A stretch of DNA of 64,000 nucleotides, taken from NCBI RefSeq assembly GCF_016918935.1, contig NZ_JAFFOB010000025.1, positions 257,971-321,970 on the forward strand, read 5' to 3'. A program made the translations under genes and the position numbers. This document shows positions 20,973-30,138 of this stretch, piece by piece. This DNA is from Roseitranquillus sediminis (lineage in GTDB: Bacteria > Pseudomonadota > Alphaproteobacteria > Rhodobacterales > Rhodobacteraceae). Positions within the stretch are counted from its first letter, which is position 1; each line of letters opens with the position of its first letter. The notes under the pieces are model-generated. The model made no database searches. It was given only the letters and a program-made list of their open reading frames with translations, and was not told the DNA's origin.

Positions 20973-21270
20973 CGCGGCGCTGGCGATAGCGGGGCTGGTC
21001 GCGTTCGGAACCGGTGCGGCCGGCGCAGGGGACATCGCCGGGACGTTGCGCTATTCCGACACGCGCGCGCCGATCCCGCTGACGTCGGTGCAGGCCTGTC
21101 CGACTTCGGGCGGGTGCCGCGAGACGACGACGGACACGCAGGGGGCGTTCATGTTCCGCGACCTGCCGCCCGGCACCTACGAGGTGCGTGCGCCGGAGAG
21201 CAGCGTGGCGCGGGCAGAGCGCGTGACAGTCGGCGCCGGCCGCAGCACGGTGACGATCTTCGGAAACTGA
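20902..21270 (+). CDS. Small secreted protein with a carboxypeptidase-regulatory-like beta-sandwich domain
   Basis: 122 residues from ATG 20902. The N-terminus holds an export signal (RR followed by ALAIAGLVAFGTGAAGA, cleavage likely after GAAGA), then a compact domain with the DTQGAFMFRDLPPGTYEVRA pattern of carboxypeptidase D regulatory/Cna-B-like folds. Two cysteines in CPTSGGC may form a disulfide. TTG 20935, eight bases after AAGGGAG, would give a more normal signal peptide starting MFSRRG and may be the true start. Overlaps the preceding membrane-protein gene by 71 bases (38 with the TTG). Confidence 0.65.
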   Translation: MIWSVSKGVRTLFSRRGSCWSRNSAALAIAGLVAFGTGAAGAGDIAGTLRYSDTRAPIPLTSVQACPTSGGCRETTTDTQGAFMFRDLPPGTYEVRAPESSVARAERVTVGAGRSTVTIFGN

Positions 21271-21273
21271 GGC

Positions 21274-21726
21274 TCACGGGAGGAGGGTCAGGATGCGGGC
21301 ACTCATGTCCGAAGTGTCGAGTCGGGCGAGCGTGACGGGCAGGCGGAAGCGGCGGGGACCGGCGCTGCCGGGGTTGAGGTAGAGGACGCCGTTCCGCACT
21401 TCCGCGGACGGCCGGTGCGAGTGCCCCGCCACGACGGCGTCGAACCCTTCGGCGCGTGGATCGAAGTCCAGCTCCTTGACGTCGTGCAGCATGTGGATGC
21501 GGCGCCCGCCGACCGCGAGGGTGGCGGTCTCGGGCAGTCCCTGCGCCCACGGCGCGGTATCCACGTTGCCCCGGATGAAACGCGAAGGTGCGATCTGCTC
21601 GAGCTCGGACATGACCTCAGGTCGGCCAAAGTCGCCTGCGTGCAGGATCAGGTCGACGCCCGACAGTGCCGCCCTCGCCTCCGGGCGAAGGTGCCCGTGA
21701 GTGTCGGAGATGACGCCGAGGATCAT
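21274..21726 (-). CDS. YfcE/MJ0936-type metallophosphoesterase
   Basis: 150 residues. Small calcineurin-like phosphodiesterase: metal ligands Asp8 and His10 in SDTHGH, Asp32 in HAGDFG, Asn in RGNVD, and His pairs in LHD and GHSHRP, ending with the LNPGSAG strand common to the family. Members hydrolyse phosphodiesters in vitro; the cellular substrate is unknown. ATG 21726 starts directly at the first strand; TTG 21747, seven codons upstream, follows a GAGG and is an alternative. Convergent with the secreted protein, divergent from the flavoprotein gene. Confidence 0.88.
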   Translation of the reverse strand: MILGVISDTHGHLRPEARAALSGVDLILHAGDFGRPEVMSELEQIAPSRFIRGNVDTAPWAQGLPETATLAVGGRRIHMLHDVKELDFDPRAEGFDAVVAGHSHRPSAEVRNGVLYLNPGSAGPRRFRLPVTLARLDTSDMSARILTLLP

Positions 21727-21791
21727 CGGCGAGCGGCGAGTGGGCAACCCATCGCCTCAATCCTAGCGGTTCCAGGCGGTATGGCCAGCGC

Positions 21792-23009
21792 ATGAGCGGT
21801 CCTCTAGAGGCGGGCGCGGCGAAGGCGGAGGACGACGTGCAGACCGAGGAGACGGACGCGCTGGTGGTTGGCGGGGGGCCGGCCGGCCTGATGGCGGCCG
21901 AGGCGCTCTCGGCGGCGGGGCGCGCGGCCACCGTCGTCGAGGCGATGCCGTCGGTGGGGCGCAAGTTTCTGATGGCCGGAAAGTCCGGCCTGAATCTGAC
22001 GCGCGAGGAGGCGCCGGATAAGTTCGTCGCGCGCTACGGCGCAGCGGCCGAACGACTGCGGCCGATGCTGGAGTCGTTGGGCCAGGCAGAGGTGCAGGAG
22101 TGGGCGTGGTCGCTGGGGCAGGAGCTCTTCACCGGCTCGACCGGCCGCGTGTTTCCCAGCACGATGAAGGCCTCGCCGCTGCTCCGCGCATGGCTGGGCC
22201 GGCTGGCAGAGCGCGGCGTGGAGATCCGCACCCGTTGGCGCTGGACTGGCGGCGATCTGTTCCTGACGCCGGACGGACCGCGCCTGCTGCGGCCTCGCGT
22301 GACCGTGCTCGCGCTCGGAGGCGCCAGCTGGCGGCGCCTCGGTTCGGACGGAGCCTGGACCGGCCCGCTCGGCGCGGCGGGAGTGCCGCTCGCACCGTTC
22401 CGGCCGGCGAACGTGGGGCTGGCAGTCGACTGGAGCCCGCACATGGCGCTCCACTTCGGCGCACCTGTCAAGGGCGTGGCACTCTCGGTCGGGGCCACGA
22501 GGAGCCGGGGCGAGATCGCGATCTCGCGACGGGGGCTGGAGGGCGGCGGCATCTATCCCCTGATCCCCGCGATCCGGGACGGCGCGCCGCTGACGCTGGA
22601 CCTCTGCCCCGACGTTCCGCCTGCCGTGGTCGCGCAGCGGCTAGACCGGCCGCGTGGGAAGGCGACGCTGAGCACGCATCTGCGCAAGGCGCTGCGGCTC
22701 GATCCCGCGCAGCTGGCGCTGCTGCGTGAATTCGGGCGGCCGCTGCCGGAGGGTGCGGCGTTGGCGACACTGGTGAAAGCGCTGCCGGTGCGTTACGCCG
22801 GACCGCGACCACTCGATGAAGCGATCTCGGTTGCGGGCGGCGTGATGTGGGAGGGGGTCGATCCGGCGCTGATGCTCGGGGCACTGCCGGGCGTCTTCGT
22901 CGCGGGGGAGATGCTGGACTGGGAAGCACCGACCGGCGGCTACCTGCTGACGGCCTGCCTCGCCACCGGCCTCTGGGCCGGCGTTCACGCCGCGCGGTGG
23001 ACCGGCTGA
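21792..23009 (+). CDS. HI0933/YhiN-family FAD-dependent flavoprotein
   Basis: 405 residues. N-terminal dinucleotide-binding motif GGGPAGLMAAEAL at residues 27-39, the VGRKFLMAGKSGLNLTR block near residue 55 that marks the HI0933-like (BaiN/YhiN) flavoproteins, LALGGASWRRLG near 175, and a C-terminal AGEMLDWEAPTGGYLL motif closing the FAD site. Its length and the PTGGY ending fit the TIGR03862 type (PP_4765). Function in the cell is not established. The first 20 residues are not conserved-looking; a GTG at 21837 could be the real start. Confidence 0.85.
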   Translation: MSGPLEAGAAKAEDDVQTEETDALVVGGGPAGLMAAEALSAAGRAATVVEAMPSVGRKFLMAGKSGLNLTREEAPDKFVARYGAAAERLRPMLESLGQAEVQEWAWSLGQELFTGSTGRVFPSTMKASPLLRAWLGRLAERGVEIRTRWRWTGGDLFLTPDGPRLLRPRVTVLALGGASWRRLGSDGAWTGPLGAAGVPLAPFRPANVGLAVDWSPHMALHFGAPVKGVALSVGATRSRGEIAISRRGLEGGGIYPLIPAIRDGAPLTLDLCPDVPPAVVAQRLDRPRGKATLSTHLRKALRLDPAQLALLREFGRPLPEGAALATLVKALPVRYAGPRPLDEAISVAGGVMWEGVDPALMLGALPGVFVAGEMLDWEAPTGGYLLTACLATGLWAGVHAARWTG

Positions 23010-23013
23010 GCGC

Positions 23014-24039
23014 TCAGCGGCGGGCCATCATCGCGAGGCGGATCAGCGCCCGCTCCAGCACCGCCATCTGCGGCGCGCGGGCGGACGAGCGCAAGGCCAG
23101 GTCGGTGTCGACGAGGATCTGCAGCGCCGCGTCGAGGCGGGCCGCGCCCCAGTCCTGGGCCTGCCGTCGCATCCGGTCGCGGCGCGGGCCGAAGACAGGC
23201 GGCCTCATCCGCCCGAGCGCGGCTGCGGGACCGGCCGGGTCCGCGGCGGCGGCGAGAAGCATGCGGAAGTGGCGGCTGGCGGCGATGCAGAGCGTCACCG
23301 GCGCCGTTCCCTGCGCCTCGAGCCGGCGCATCAGTGGACCGATCCGCTCCACCTCCGCACCTGCCGCGGCGTCGACGATGTCATCCACCGCCGCCTCGGC
23401 CGTGGCAGGTGCGCAGGCGGCGACGTCGGCGGCCGTGAGTGGCGCCGGATCGCCGAGCTTGTAGAGCGCGACCTTCTCGACCGTCTGCCGGAAGTCGCCC
23501 GGATTGAGCGAGCGTCCGAGTTCGTTCAGCGCGTCGAGCGCTTCGCGGTCCCTGCCCGTGTCGATGCCGGCGGTCTGCAGCACGCGCTCGATCTCGTCGC
23601 GGCCGGGCGGGTCGTCATAGATGCCGATCGCTGCCGCTAGGGGATGCGTTTCGATGGCCCTGCGCAGCGTTGATCGCGCCGTGAGCGAACCGGCTGTCAC
23701 GACGAGCTGCGCGTCACCTTCCCGCCAGTCCTCCAGCGCTGCCGACACCGCCTTTGCCTGTGCGTCGGCGGCGCCCTCAAGATGCACGACGCGCGGGCCG
23801 GGGTAGAAGCCGCGGGCGCGGACCTCGTCGGCGAGACGAGAAGGCTCGTCTCGCAGGTCGCTAGGCGCGAGGCGGATGAGCCGCATCTCGGCCTCGCCCT
23901 CGGGCCCGATGAGCGCATCGATCAGGTCCTTCCGACGCAGCGCCACGCGCATCGCGTCACCGCCATAGAGCAGGACTGCAGGGCATGCAGAATCTGGCTT
24001 GGCGAAGAAGGCGGCGGCGTCCCGGGCGCCGAGCTTCAT
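23014..24039 (-). CDS. holA: DNA polymerase III delta subunit
   Basis: 341 residues. Clamp-loader wrench subunit that opens the beta clamp. Sequence is divergent as usual for HolA, but the order of features fits: VLLYGGD near residue 25 (P-loop remnant), ARGFYPGPRVVHLEGA near 80, the NPGDFRQTVEKVALY segment near 185, and the C-terminal IALRSSARAP...LERALIRLAM segment. ATG 24039 overlaps the lptE stop as ATGA; a GTG three codons upstream is less likely. The order leuS-lptE-holA is the conserved proteobacterial arrangement, which supports the call. Confidence 0.93.
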   Translation of the reverse strand: MKLGARDAAAFFAKPDSACPAVLLYGGDAMRVALRRKDLIDALIGPEGEAEMRLIRLAPSDLRDEPSRLADEVRARGFYPGPRVVHLEGAADAQAKAVSAALEDWREGDAQLVVTAGSLTARSTLRRAIETHPLAAAIGIYDDPPGRDEIERVLQTAGIDTGRDREALDALNELGRSLNPGDFRQTVEKVALYKLGDPAPLTAADVAACAPATAEAAVDDIVDAAAGAEVERIGPLMRRLEAQGTAPVTLCIAASRHFRMLLAAAADPAGPAAALGRMRPPVFGPRRDRMRRQAQDWGAARLDAALQILVDTDLALRSSARAPQMAVLERALIRLAMMARR

Positions 24040-24524
24040 CGGCGCCACTCGGACGCGGTTGCGACGAGCTCGTAGTAGATCCGGTCCGCCAGCAGGGTCA
24101 TCAGCCGCTCCTGCGCATCCTCGGCGCCGATCTGCGTTGCCACAGTCGTCGATGTGGCCGAGTAGCCGGTGAAGTTCTGCACCCGGCCGCGGCGGACCAC
24201 CGTCCCGCTGGCCGTGTCGCTGAGGACGTAAGCGACGTCGGCGACGACGCTGCGGCGGGTGGTGACCTCGTCGGCTGTCACGCCTGTGGCGATCGTTTCC
24301 TGCTCCACCTCGTAGTCGAGGCGGTAGTTCGGCGCGGCCGGCTGGCCGAGGCGCTGCTCAAGCCGGTCGACCAGATGGTACTCCACCCGAGTCTCCGGCG
24401 GCTCCACCGCCACGTCGTCGAGGACGCCACGACCGGCAGACCCCGGCGCAAGGGCCGGCTCGAAGCCGCAGGCCGCGAGCGTGGCCGCTGCGGCGGCGAG
24501 GACGGTGCGCCTAGACCACGACAT
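24036..24524 (-). CDS. lptE: LptE, LPS-assembly lipoprotein
   Basis: 162 residues. Outer-membrane lipoprotein that plugs the LptD barrel delivering LPS to the cell surface. A lipoprotein signal peptide with the lipobox LAAC places the lipidated Cys at residue 19, followed by GFEP as in most LptE proteins. The fold is poorly conserved, but the location between leuS and holA is diagnostic. The start overlaps the leuS 3' end by 14 bases and the stop overlaps holA by four. Confidence 0.92.
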   Translation of the reverse strand: MSWSRRTVLAAAAATLAACGFEPALAPGSAGRGVLDDVAVEPPETRVEYHLVDRLEQRLGQPAAPNYRLDYEVEQETIATGVTADEVTTRRSVVADVAYVLSDTASGTVVRRGRVQNFTGYSATSTTVATQIGAEDAQERLMTLLADRIYYELVATASEWRR

Positions 24525-27051
24525 TGACGATGCGCCCCGGCACCACGATCAGCTTCTTCGGCGCGCTGCCCGCCAGCGCCTTCTGCACTGCGTCGTCGGC
24601 CAGCGTCATAGCCTCGACCTCCGCGCGGTCGGCGTCGCGGGCGACGACGATCTCGGAGCGGCGCTTGCCGTTGACCTGGATCGGCAGCGTCACCGTTTCT
24701 TCCACCAGCAGCGCCTCGTCGGCCACTGGCCATGGCGCATCGGCCACCAGGCCCCTGCCCCCGAGCATCGACCAGACCTCCTCCGCCAGATGCGGCGTCA
24801 TGGGCGACATGAGCTGCGCCAGCACCTTGAGCGCGCACCGCTTCGCCCCCGGCGCCGCGTCCGCACGCGAGATGGTCGCGGTGAACTCGTAGAGTCGGGC
24901 GATGGCAGCGTTGAAGCCGAAGCTGTCGATGCCGAGCGTGACGTCGCGGATCGCTTTGTGCGTCGCCCGCTCCAGCGCGTCGTCGGGCGCGGCGTCGGGC
25001 GCGGCGGCCAGCTCCGCCGCCATCCGGTGCACGCGGGCGAGGTGCCGATGCGCGGCCTCCGCCCCGGCGGCGGTCCACTCCACATCGCGCTCCGGCGGGC
25101 TGTCCGACAGGACGAACCATCGCGCGGTGTCGGCGCCGTGCTCGCGGATGATGTCGGCCGGATCGACGACGTTCTTCTTGGACTTCGACATCTTGGCGGA
25201 GGGGATGACTTCCACGGTTTCCCCCGACGCCTTCAGCCGGCCGTCCTCGACATCCTCTGGCAGGTGATAGACCGGCCGGCCCTGCGCGTCGCGCGTCTGG
25301 TAGATCTCGTGCGTGACCATGCCTTGGGTGAAGAGCGCGTCGAAGGGCTCGATCGCGCTCGCGGGCAGGTGGCCGGTCGCGTGCATCGCGCGGGCGAAGA
25401 AGCGCGAGTAGAGCAGGTGCAGGATCGCGTGCTCGATCCCGCCGATATACTGGTCGACGTTCATCCAGTAGCCGGCGTCCTCGGCCTCGGTCGGCGTCTC
25501 GGCGCGCGGCGAGGTGAAGCGGGCGTAGTACCACGACGAATCGACGAAGGTGTCCATCGTGTCGGTCTCGCGCCGCGCCTCGGCGCCGCACTTCGGGCAG
25601 GCGGTGCGGGACCAGGTAGGGTGCCGGTCGAGCGGGTTGCCCGGCTGGTCGAAGCTTACGTCGTAGGGCAGTTCCACGGGCAGGTTCTCGCGCCGCTCCG
25701 GCACCACGCCGCAGGTCTCGCAATGCACCACCGGGATCGGGCAGCCCCAGTAGCGCTGGCGGCTGAGGCCCCAGTCGCGCAGGCGGAAGCGGGTAACCCC
25801 CTGCCCCACGCCATGCTCCTCGCAGAAGGCGATAGCCGCCTCGATCGCCTCGTTCGCCGTCTGTATCTCGGGCCCCGACAGCGCGCGGGTGTAGCGCACC
25901 GTCTGGTCCTTTGGCGGCACGAACGCAACGTCGGCGACGGGCGCGGGGTCATCCACGGCCTCGAATGTCTCGATGACCGGCAGCTCGTACTTGCGGGCGA
26001 AGTCGAGGTCGCGCTGGTCGTGGGCAGGGACGCCGAAGATCGCTCCGGTGCCGTAGTCCATCAGCACGAAGTTCGCGATGTACACCGGCAGCTCGAAGTT
26101 CGTGTCGAACGGATAGCGGGCGCGCAGGCCGGTGTCGTGGCCGAGCTTCGGCGCCGTCTCCAGCGCTTCCTCGGAGGTGCCGAGGCGCCGGCACTCGGCG
26201 CAGAAGGCCTTCACCTCCTCCGACTCGCGCTCCAGTGCCTTGGCGATGGGGTGGTCGGGCGAGATGGCGACAAAGGTTGCGCCGCGGATCGTGTCGGGCC
26301 GGGTCGAGAACACCTCGATCCGGTCGTGGCCGTGCACCTCCTCCGTCAGCGAGAAGTTCAGCTGCAGTCCACGCGAGCGACCGATCCAGTTGCGCTGCAT
26401 CAGCTTGACCTTATCGGGCCAGCCGTCGAGGCCGTCGATCGCCTCCAGGAGCTCGTCGGAGAAGTCCGAGATGCGGAAGAACCACTGCGTCAGTTCGCGC
26501 CGCTCGACCGGTGCGCCGGAGCGCCAGCCCTTGCCCTCGATCACCTGCTCGTTGGCGAGCACCGTCATGTCGACCGGGTCCCAGTTCACCGTCGCCGCCT
26601 TGCGGTAGACGAGGCCCGCGTCGAGCATGTCGAGGAAGAGGCGCTGCTGCTGGCCGTAATACTCGACGTCGCAGGTGGCGAACTCGCGGCTCCAGTCAAT
26701 CGAGAAGCCGAGCGGCTTCATCTGCTCGCGCATGTCGGCGATGTTGCCGTAGGTCCAGTCGGCCGGATGGCCGCCGCGCTCGATCGCGGCGTTCTCGGCG
26801 GGCATCCCGAAGGCGTCCCAGCCCATTGGGTGCAGCACGGCGTGGCCGGTGGCGCGGCGGTAGCGCGCGATCACGTCGCCCATCGTGTAGTTGCGGACGT
26901 GACCGATGTGGATGCGCCCCGACGGATACGGGAACATCTCGAGCACGTAGTACTTCGGACGCGATGTATCGCGGGTCGCGCGGAAGGTACCCGCCGCGTC
27001 CCAAGCGGCCTGCCAGCGGGGCTCGGTAGCGGCGGGATCGTAGCGGGACAT
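24511..27051 (-). CDS. leuS: Leucyl-tRNA synthetase
   Basis: 846 residues. Class Ia synthetase charging tRNA-Leu. The HIGH motif is at residues 48-51 (RIHIGHVRN), the CP1 editing domain lies between about 220 and 420, a zinc-knuckle region with CETCG and CPKCG is near 450-480, and the KMSKS loop reads [14 protein letters not shown]. The C-terminus ends [12 protein letters not shown] 27051 gives the family start [14 protein letters not shown]. It follows the DUF3576 lipoprotein gene by 68 bases. Confidence 0.98.
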   Translation of the reverse strand: MSRYDPAATEPRWQAAWDAAGTFRATRDTSRPKYYVLEMFPYPSGRIHIGHVRNYTMGDVIARYRRATGHAVLHPMGWDAFGMPAENAAIERGGHPADWTYGNIADMREQMKPLGFSIDWSREFATCDVEYYGQQQRLFLDMLDAGLVYRKAATVNWDPVDMTVLANEQVIEGKGWRSGAPVERRELTQWFFRISDFSDELLEAIDGLDGWPDKVKLMQRNWIGRSRGLQLNFSLTEEVHGHDRIEVFSTRPDTIRGATFVAISPDHPIAKALERESEEVKAFCAECRRLGTSEEALETAPKLGHDTGLRARYPFDTNFELPVYIANFVLMDYGTGAIFGVPAHDQRDLDFARKYELPVIETFEAVDDPAPVADVAFVPPKDQTVRYTRALSGPEIQTANEAIEAAIAFCEEHGVGQGVTRFRLRDWGLSRQRYWGCPIPVVHCETCGVVPERRENLPVELPYDVSFDQPGNPLDRHPTWSRTACPKCGAEARRETDTMDTFVDSSWYYARFTSPRAETPTEAEDAGYWMNVDQYIGGIEHAILHLLYSRFFARAMHATGHLPASAIEPFDALFTQGMVTHEIYQTRDAQGRPVYHLPEDVEDGRLKASGETVEVIPSAKMSKSKKNVVDPADIIREHGADTARWFVLSDSPPERDVEWTAAGAEAAHRHLARVHRMAAELAAAPDAAPDDALERATHKAIRDVTLGIDSFGFNAAIARLYEFTATISRADAAPGAKRCALKVLAQLMSPMTPHLAEEVWSMLGGRGLVADAPWPVADEALLVEETVTLPIQVNGKRRSEIVVARDADRAEVEAMTLADDAVQKALAGSAPKKLIVVPGRIVNVVV

Positions 27052-27119
27052 CTTGCGAAACCTCTGGACGTGGCGCTGACGTTGGCCGCGCCAGCCTTAG
27101 TCAGGGGGCCGCCAAAGGT

Positions 27120-27635
27120 CTAGAGCCGCGAATCGCGGATCCTGAGCTGGCGCGCCCGGGTGAGGATCGCGTCCTCGACCGCGCGGACCGTCTCCAGGCT
27201 CGCGGGCCCGCTGCGGGTCTGGAGCGCGACGTTGAGAGCGCGCGCGTCAAGCGCCGGGTCGCGGACGTAGACGGTGGCGCGATAGGCCTGCCCCGAGCCG
27301 GGCGGCGTGCCGTACCCCATGACGATGACGCCCGAGAACGGGTCGGCCGCCTCGACCGGCAAGAAGTCCAGCACCTCGAGCGCGGCATTCCAGATGTGCC
27401 GGTTCACCGCCACGGTGACGTTGGCGTCCGGTCCGCCGCCGAACAGGTCGAAGATCGTCTGGCGGCGCTCGATCTGGGCGTAGGGCGTCGCCTGCCGCTG
27501 GCGCAGCGTGCCCTCGCTGACCGTCGAATCGGTGGTGGACGGCGAGCGGTCGAACGGGGAGCCGGTGCCGCAGGCCGAGAGGCTCGCCATCGCCGCGATG
27601 AGGCAGAGTGCCCGTCGGGCCGCCGGCATCGTCAT
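27120..27635 (-). CDS. DUF3576 family lipoprotein
   Basis: 171 residues from ATG 27635. Lipoprotein signal with lipobox LSAC (residues 16-19), then a Ser/Thr-rich linker and a conserved domain with QTIFDLFGGGPDANVTVAVNRHIWNAAL near residues 60-90 and the SGVIVMGYGTPPG strand. This matches the alphaproteobacterial DUF3576 lipoproteins that usually sit just upstream of leuS; function unknown. GAGGAACG lies about eight bases before ATG 27635. ATG 27656, with seven more residues, and starts further upstream are open but lack a binding site. Confidence 0.88.
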   Translation of the reverse strand: MTMPAARRALCLIAAMASLSACGTGSPFDRSPSTTDSTVSEGTLRQRQATPYAQIERRQTIFDLFGGGPDANVTVAVNRHIWNAALEVLDFLPVEAADPFSGVIVMGYGTPPGSGQAYRATVYVRDPALDARALNVALQTRSGPASLETVRAVEDAILTRARQLRIRDSRL

Positions 27636-27874
27636 CTGTCGTTCCTCGAGAACCATATGTCGCCATTGACTATCCCCCACCTGGAAACCCGACAAGACGT
27701 TTCTCGGTCCGCGACCTGAGGGACGCTGTGGCATTGCTGCACCAACGAGCGACCATTCCGCCGGGCTTCGGGGGGCCGTTCTTGCGCCGAAGCCAGTCCG
27801 CCGCGCATACGCTTGTTCATCCAATTCGGTTTTCCCCGGATTGGCGTGCATCTGTAATGAAAGAGGGAAAACCA

Positions 27875-28918
27875 ATGAAAACGGTTCTCTTCGCCACGAC
27901 GGCGCTGGTCGCTTCGACCACCTTCGCCCTGGCCGACGTGACCCTGACCGGCGCGGCCGAAATGGGCGTCGCGGGCGGCGATCTGGGTCTGGACGCCGAC
28001 GGCGACGACTCTGCTCTCGTCTTCCACACCGACATCGACGTCACCTTCACGCTGGTCGGCGAGACCGATACCGGCCTGAGCTTCGGCGCCAGCGTCGACC
28101 TGGACGAAGAGATCGGGGACAACAACGCCGTTGACGGTGGCGGCGAGTCGGGCGCCACGCGTGATGACGATGATGACGGCGGCGCCACCATCTTCATCTC
28201 GGGCGCCTTCGGCACCCTGACGATGGGCGACACCGACGGCGCGTTCGACTGGGCGATGACCGAAGCGATCATCGGCTCGTCGCTGCGCGACGATCACGAG
28301 CACGCGGGCTACAGCGGCAACGCCGGCCTCGACAACACGTACGACAACCAGGTTGCGCGCTACGAATACGCCTTCACCGACTTCTCGGTCGCGATCTCGG
28401 GCGAGATCGACGACGAAGGCGAAGGTGAGCCGGTCCTCGGCCTCGGTGGTCGTTACGCCACCTCGTTCGCCGGTGTGGACGTCGCGTTCGGCGCTGGTGT
28501 TCAGACCGTGAACGGCCTCGACGATGTCGCCGGTGACGCGCTGGACGACGATGTTGACAACCTGACCATCTGGGGCCTCAGCGCCGACATGACCTTCGCT
28601 GGTGGCTTCCAGGTGATCGCGAACTACTCGGACCTCGACGATGCGGGTTCGCACTACGGCATCGCCGTGGGCTACACCATGGACGCGCTGACGGTCGCCG
28701 CCAACTACGGCCGGTTCCATGACGTTCCATTCGACACTGGCGAGGACGATGCCGCTGGTGATCCGATCATCGACGAAGACGATGCGTCGGGCTGGGGCCT
28801 CGTCGCGAACTACGACCTCGGCGGCGGTGCCGAGCTGCAGGCCGGCTACGGCCACGGCGAAGACGTGGATGGTGACAACGTGAGCACCTACTCCTTCGGC
28901 GTCGCGATGGCGTTCTGA
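27875..28918 (+). CDS. Major outer-membrane porin (Porin_4 type)
   Basis: 347 residues. Sec signal peptide MKTVLFATTALVASTTFALA is followed by the first strand DVTLTGAAEMGVAG. Alternating beta-strand pattern throughout, a constriction-loop region near residues 95-150 and a C-terminal Phe (SFGVAMAF) expected for BAM insertion. It is markedly acidic, with clusters such as DDDDDGG near residue 92 and DDEGEGEP near 185, which suggests cation preference and a saline habitat. ATG 27875 follows AGAGGGAAAA; another ATG six codons upstream is in frame. A strong terminator lies 26 bases after the stop, consistent with high expression as a single gene. Confidence 0.93.
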   Translation: MKTVLFATTALVASTTFALADVTLTGAAEMGVAGGDLGLDADGDDSALVFHTDIDVTFTLVGETDTGLSFGASVDLDEEIGDNNAVDGGGESGATRDDDDDGGATIFISGAFGTLTMGDTDGAFDWAMTEAIIGSSLRDDHEHAGYSGNAGLDNTYDNQVARYEYAFTDFSVAISGEIDDEGEGEPVLGLGGRYATSFAGVDVAFGAGVQTVNGLDDVAGDALDDDVDNLTIWGLSADMTFAGGFQVIANYSDLDDAGSHYGIAVGYTMDALTVAANYGRFHDVPFDTGEDDAAGDPIIDEDDASGWGLVANYDLGGGAELQAGYGHGEDVDGDNVSTYSFGVAMAF

Positions 28919-28943
28919 TCGAGACACATATGTCTCCGGAGAG

Positions 28944-28976
28944 AGAGCGGGCCTCGGCCCGCTCTTTTCTTTTTTG
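28944..28976 (+). terminator. Intrinsic terminator after the porin gene
   Basis: A GC-rich stem of 10 base pairs (28944-28953 with 28956-28965, 2-base loop) is followed by a T-rich run TTTTCTTTTTT ending near 28975. It is the clearest rho-independent terminator in the window. Confidence 0.93.
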
Positions 28977-28999
28977 GCCCCGCGTGGTGACGTGCGGCC

Positions 29000-29650
29000 A
29001 TGTTGCTTGCCGAAATCAAGACCCGCATTCGAGAGGCCGAAGAGCGCGCCGGTCGCACCGAGGGCTCCGTCCGGCTGATCGCGATTTCCAAGAAGCAGCC
29101 GGTCGATCGGATAGAGGCGGTCTTGGAAGCAGGCCATCGCGTCTTCGGCGAAAACCGGGTGCAGGAGGCCGCCGGCCGCTGGCCCGAGCTGGCGGAGCGC
29201 TACCCCGGGCTCGAGCTGCACCTCGTCGGACCGTTGCAGACGAACAAGGCGCGGCAGGCGATTGAACTCTTCGACACGATCCATTCGCTCGACCGGCCGA
29301 AGCTCGCCACCACGCTGGCGCGGCTCGCCCAGGAGGAAGGGCATTGCCCGGACCTCTTCGTGCAGGTCAACACCGGCGAGGAGCCGCAGAAGGCCGGGAT
29401 CGTGCCGGACGAGGCCGACGCCGTCGTCGCCGAGTGCCGCCGGATGGACCTGCCGGTGCGCGGCCTGATGTGCATCCCCCCGGTCCATGAGGAGCCCACG
29501 CTGCACTTCGCCCTCCTGGCGAAGATTGCGGAGCGGAACGACCTCGCCGAACTCTCCATGGGGATGAGCGGTGACTTCGAGCGGGCGATCATGCAGGGCG
29601 CGACCTGCGTCCGGATTGGCTCCGCCATCTTCGGCGAACGTCCGGGCTAG
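29000..29650 (+). CDS. YggS/PLPBP family pyridoxal 5'-phosphate homeostasis protein
   Basis: 216 residues. PLP-binding single-domain TIM-barrel protein that buffers PLP and affects amino-acid pools. The PLP lysine is expected at Lys31 in AISKKQP; FGENRVQEA near residue 50, HLVGPLQTNKA near 75, LFVQVNTGEEPQKAG near 118 and LSMGMSGDFERAI near 190 are the family signatures. The end overlaps the convergent L,D-transpeptidase gene. No clear ribosome binding site. Confidence 0.95.
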   Translation: MLLAEIKTRIREAEERAGRTEGSVRLIAISKKQPVDRIEAVLEAGHRVFGENRVQEAAGRWPELAERYPGLELHLVGPLQTNKARQAIELFDTIHSLDRPKLATTLARLAQEEGHCPDLFVQVNTGEEPQKAGIVPDEADAVVAECRRMDLPVRGLMCIPPVHEEPTLHFALLAKIAERNDLAELSMGMSGDFERAIMQGATCVRIGSAIFGERPG

Positions 29651-30138
29651 ACGATCAGCCGGCTCCCCGGCGCCAGACGGGCGGCGATCCAGCGCAGGTG
29701 GTCCGGACGCAGCGCGACGCAGCCTTCGGTCGACCGCCCAGGACGGCGCCAGCGGTGGATGAAGATCGCCGAACCGCGGCCAGGAACCGGTGCGCGCCAG
29801 TTCCAGTCCGTCACCAGGACGAGATCGTAGAGCGGGTCCGGCCGCCGCAGGCGCTCGTGTCCGAACCGGTGCGGCGCGCGGACCTGTCGGTTGTAGTCCG
29901 TGTCGGCCGGATCGTCGGACCAGAGGTCGCCGGGGCGAATCGGCCGGGCCCACGCGGCAGGCTGAGCCATCCGATCGGGCCGGTAGAGCATGGCGACGAT
30001 CCCGTGGGCTCCCGCGGGCGTCCCGCCATCGCCCTCCCGCTTGTCTGCGGTTACGCCGCCGCGCCCGATCGTGCAGGGGAAGGTTCGGCCGGCAAAGCGC
30101 AGGCCGCGCGGCGTCAGAAACACGTCCGACGGTATCAC
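29647..30138 (-). CDS. L,D-transpeptidase (YkuD) domain protein without signal peptide
   Basis: 163 residues from GTG 30138. YkuD-type fold: the KREGDGGTPAG block at residues 33-43, His128 in IFIHRW and the catalytic Cys140 in STEGCVAL. Such enzymes cross-link or anchor to peptidoglycan, but there is no visible export signal, so location and role are open. GTG 30138 overlaps the ribA stop as GTGA. The frame remains open upstream inside ribA, giving only Arg-rich antisense-like sequence. Confidence 0.82.
   Translation of the reverse strand: MIPSDVFLTPRGLRFAGRTFPCTIGRGGVTADKREGDGGTPAGAHGIVAMLYRPDRMAQPAAWARPIRPGDLWSDDPADTDYNRQVRAPHRFGHERLRRPDPLYDLVLVTDWNWRAPVPGRGSAIFIHRWRRPGRSTEGCVALRPDHLRWIAARLAPGSRLIV

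Noticed and set aside
24481..27123. Long open frame of 880 codons on the plus strand, opposite leuS
   Set aside because: It mirrors leuS codon by codon, is rich in Arg, His and Val as expected from antisense of GC-rich coding DNA, and shows no motif. Similar long antisense frames lie opposite addA, addB and pckA.
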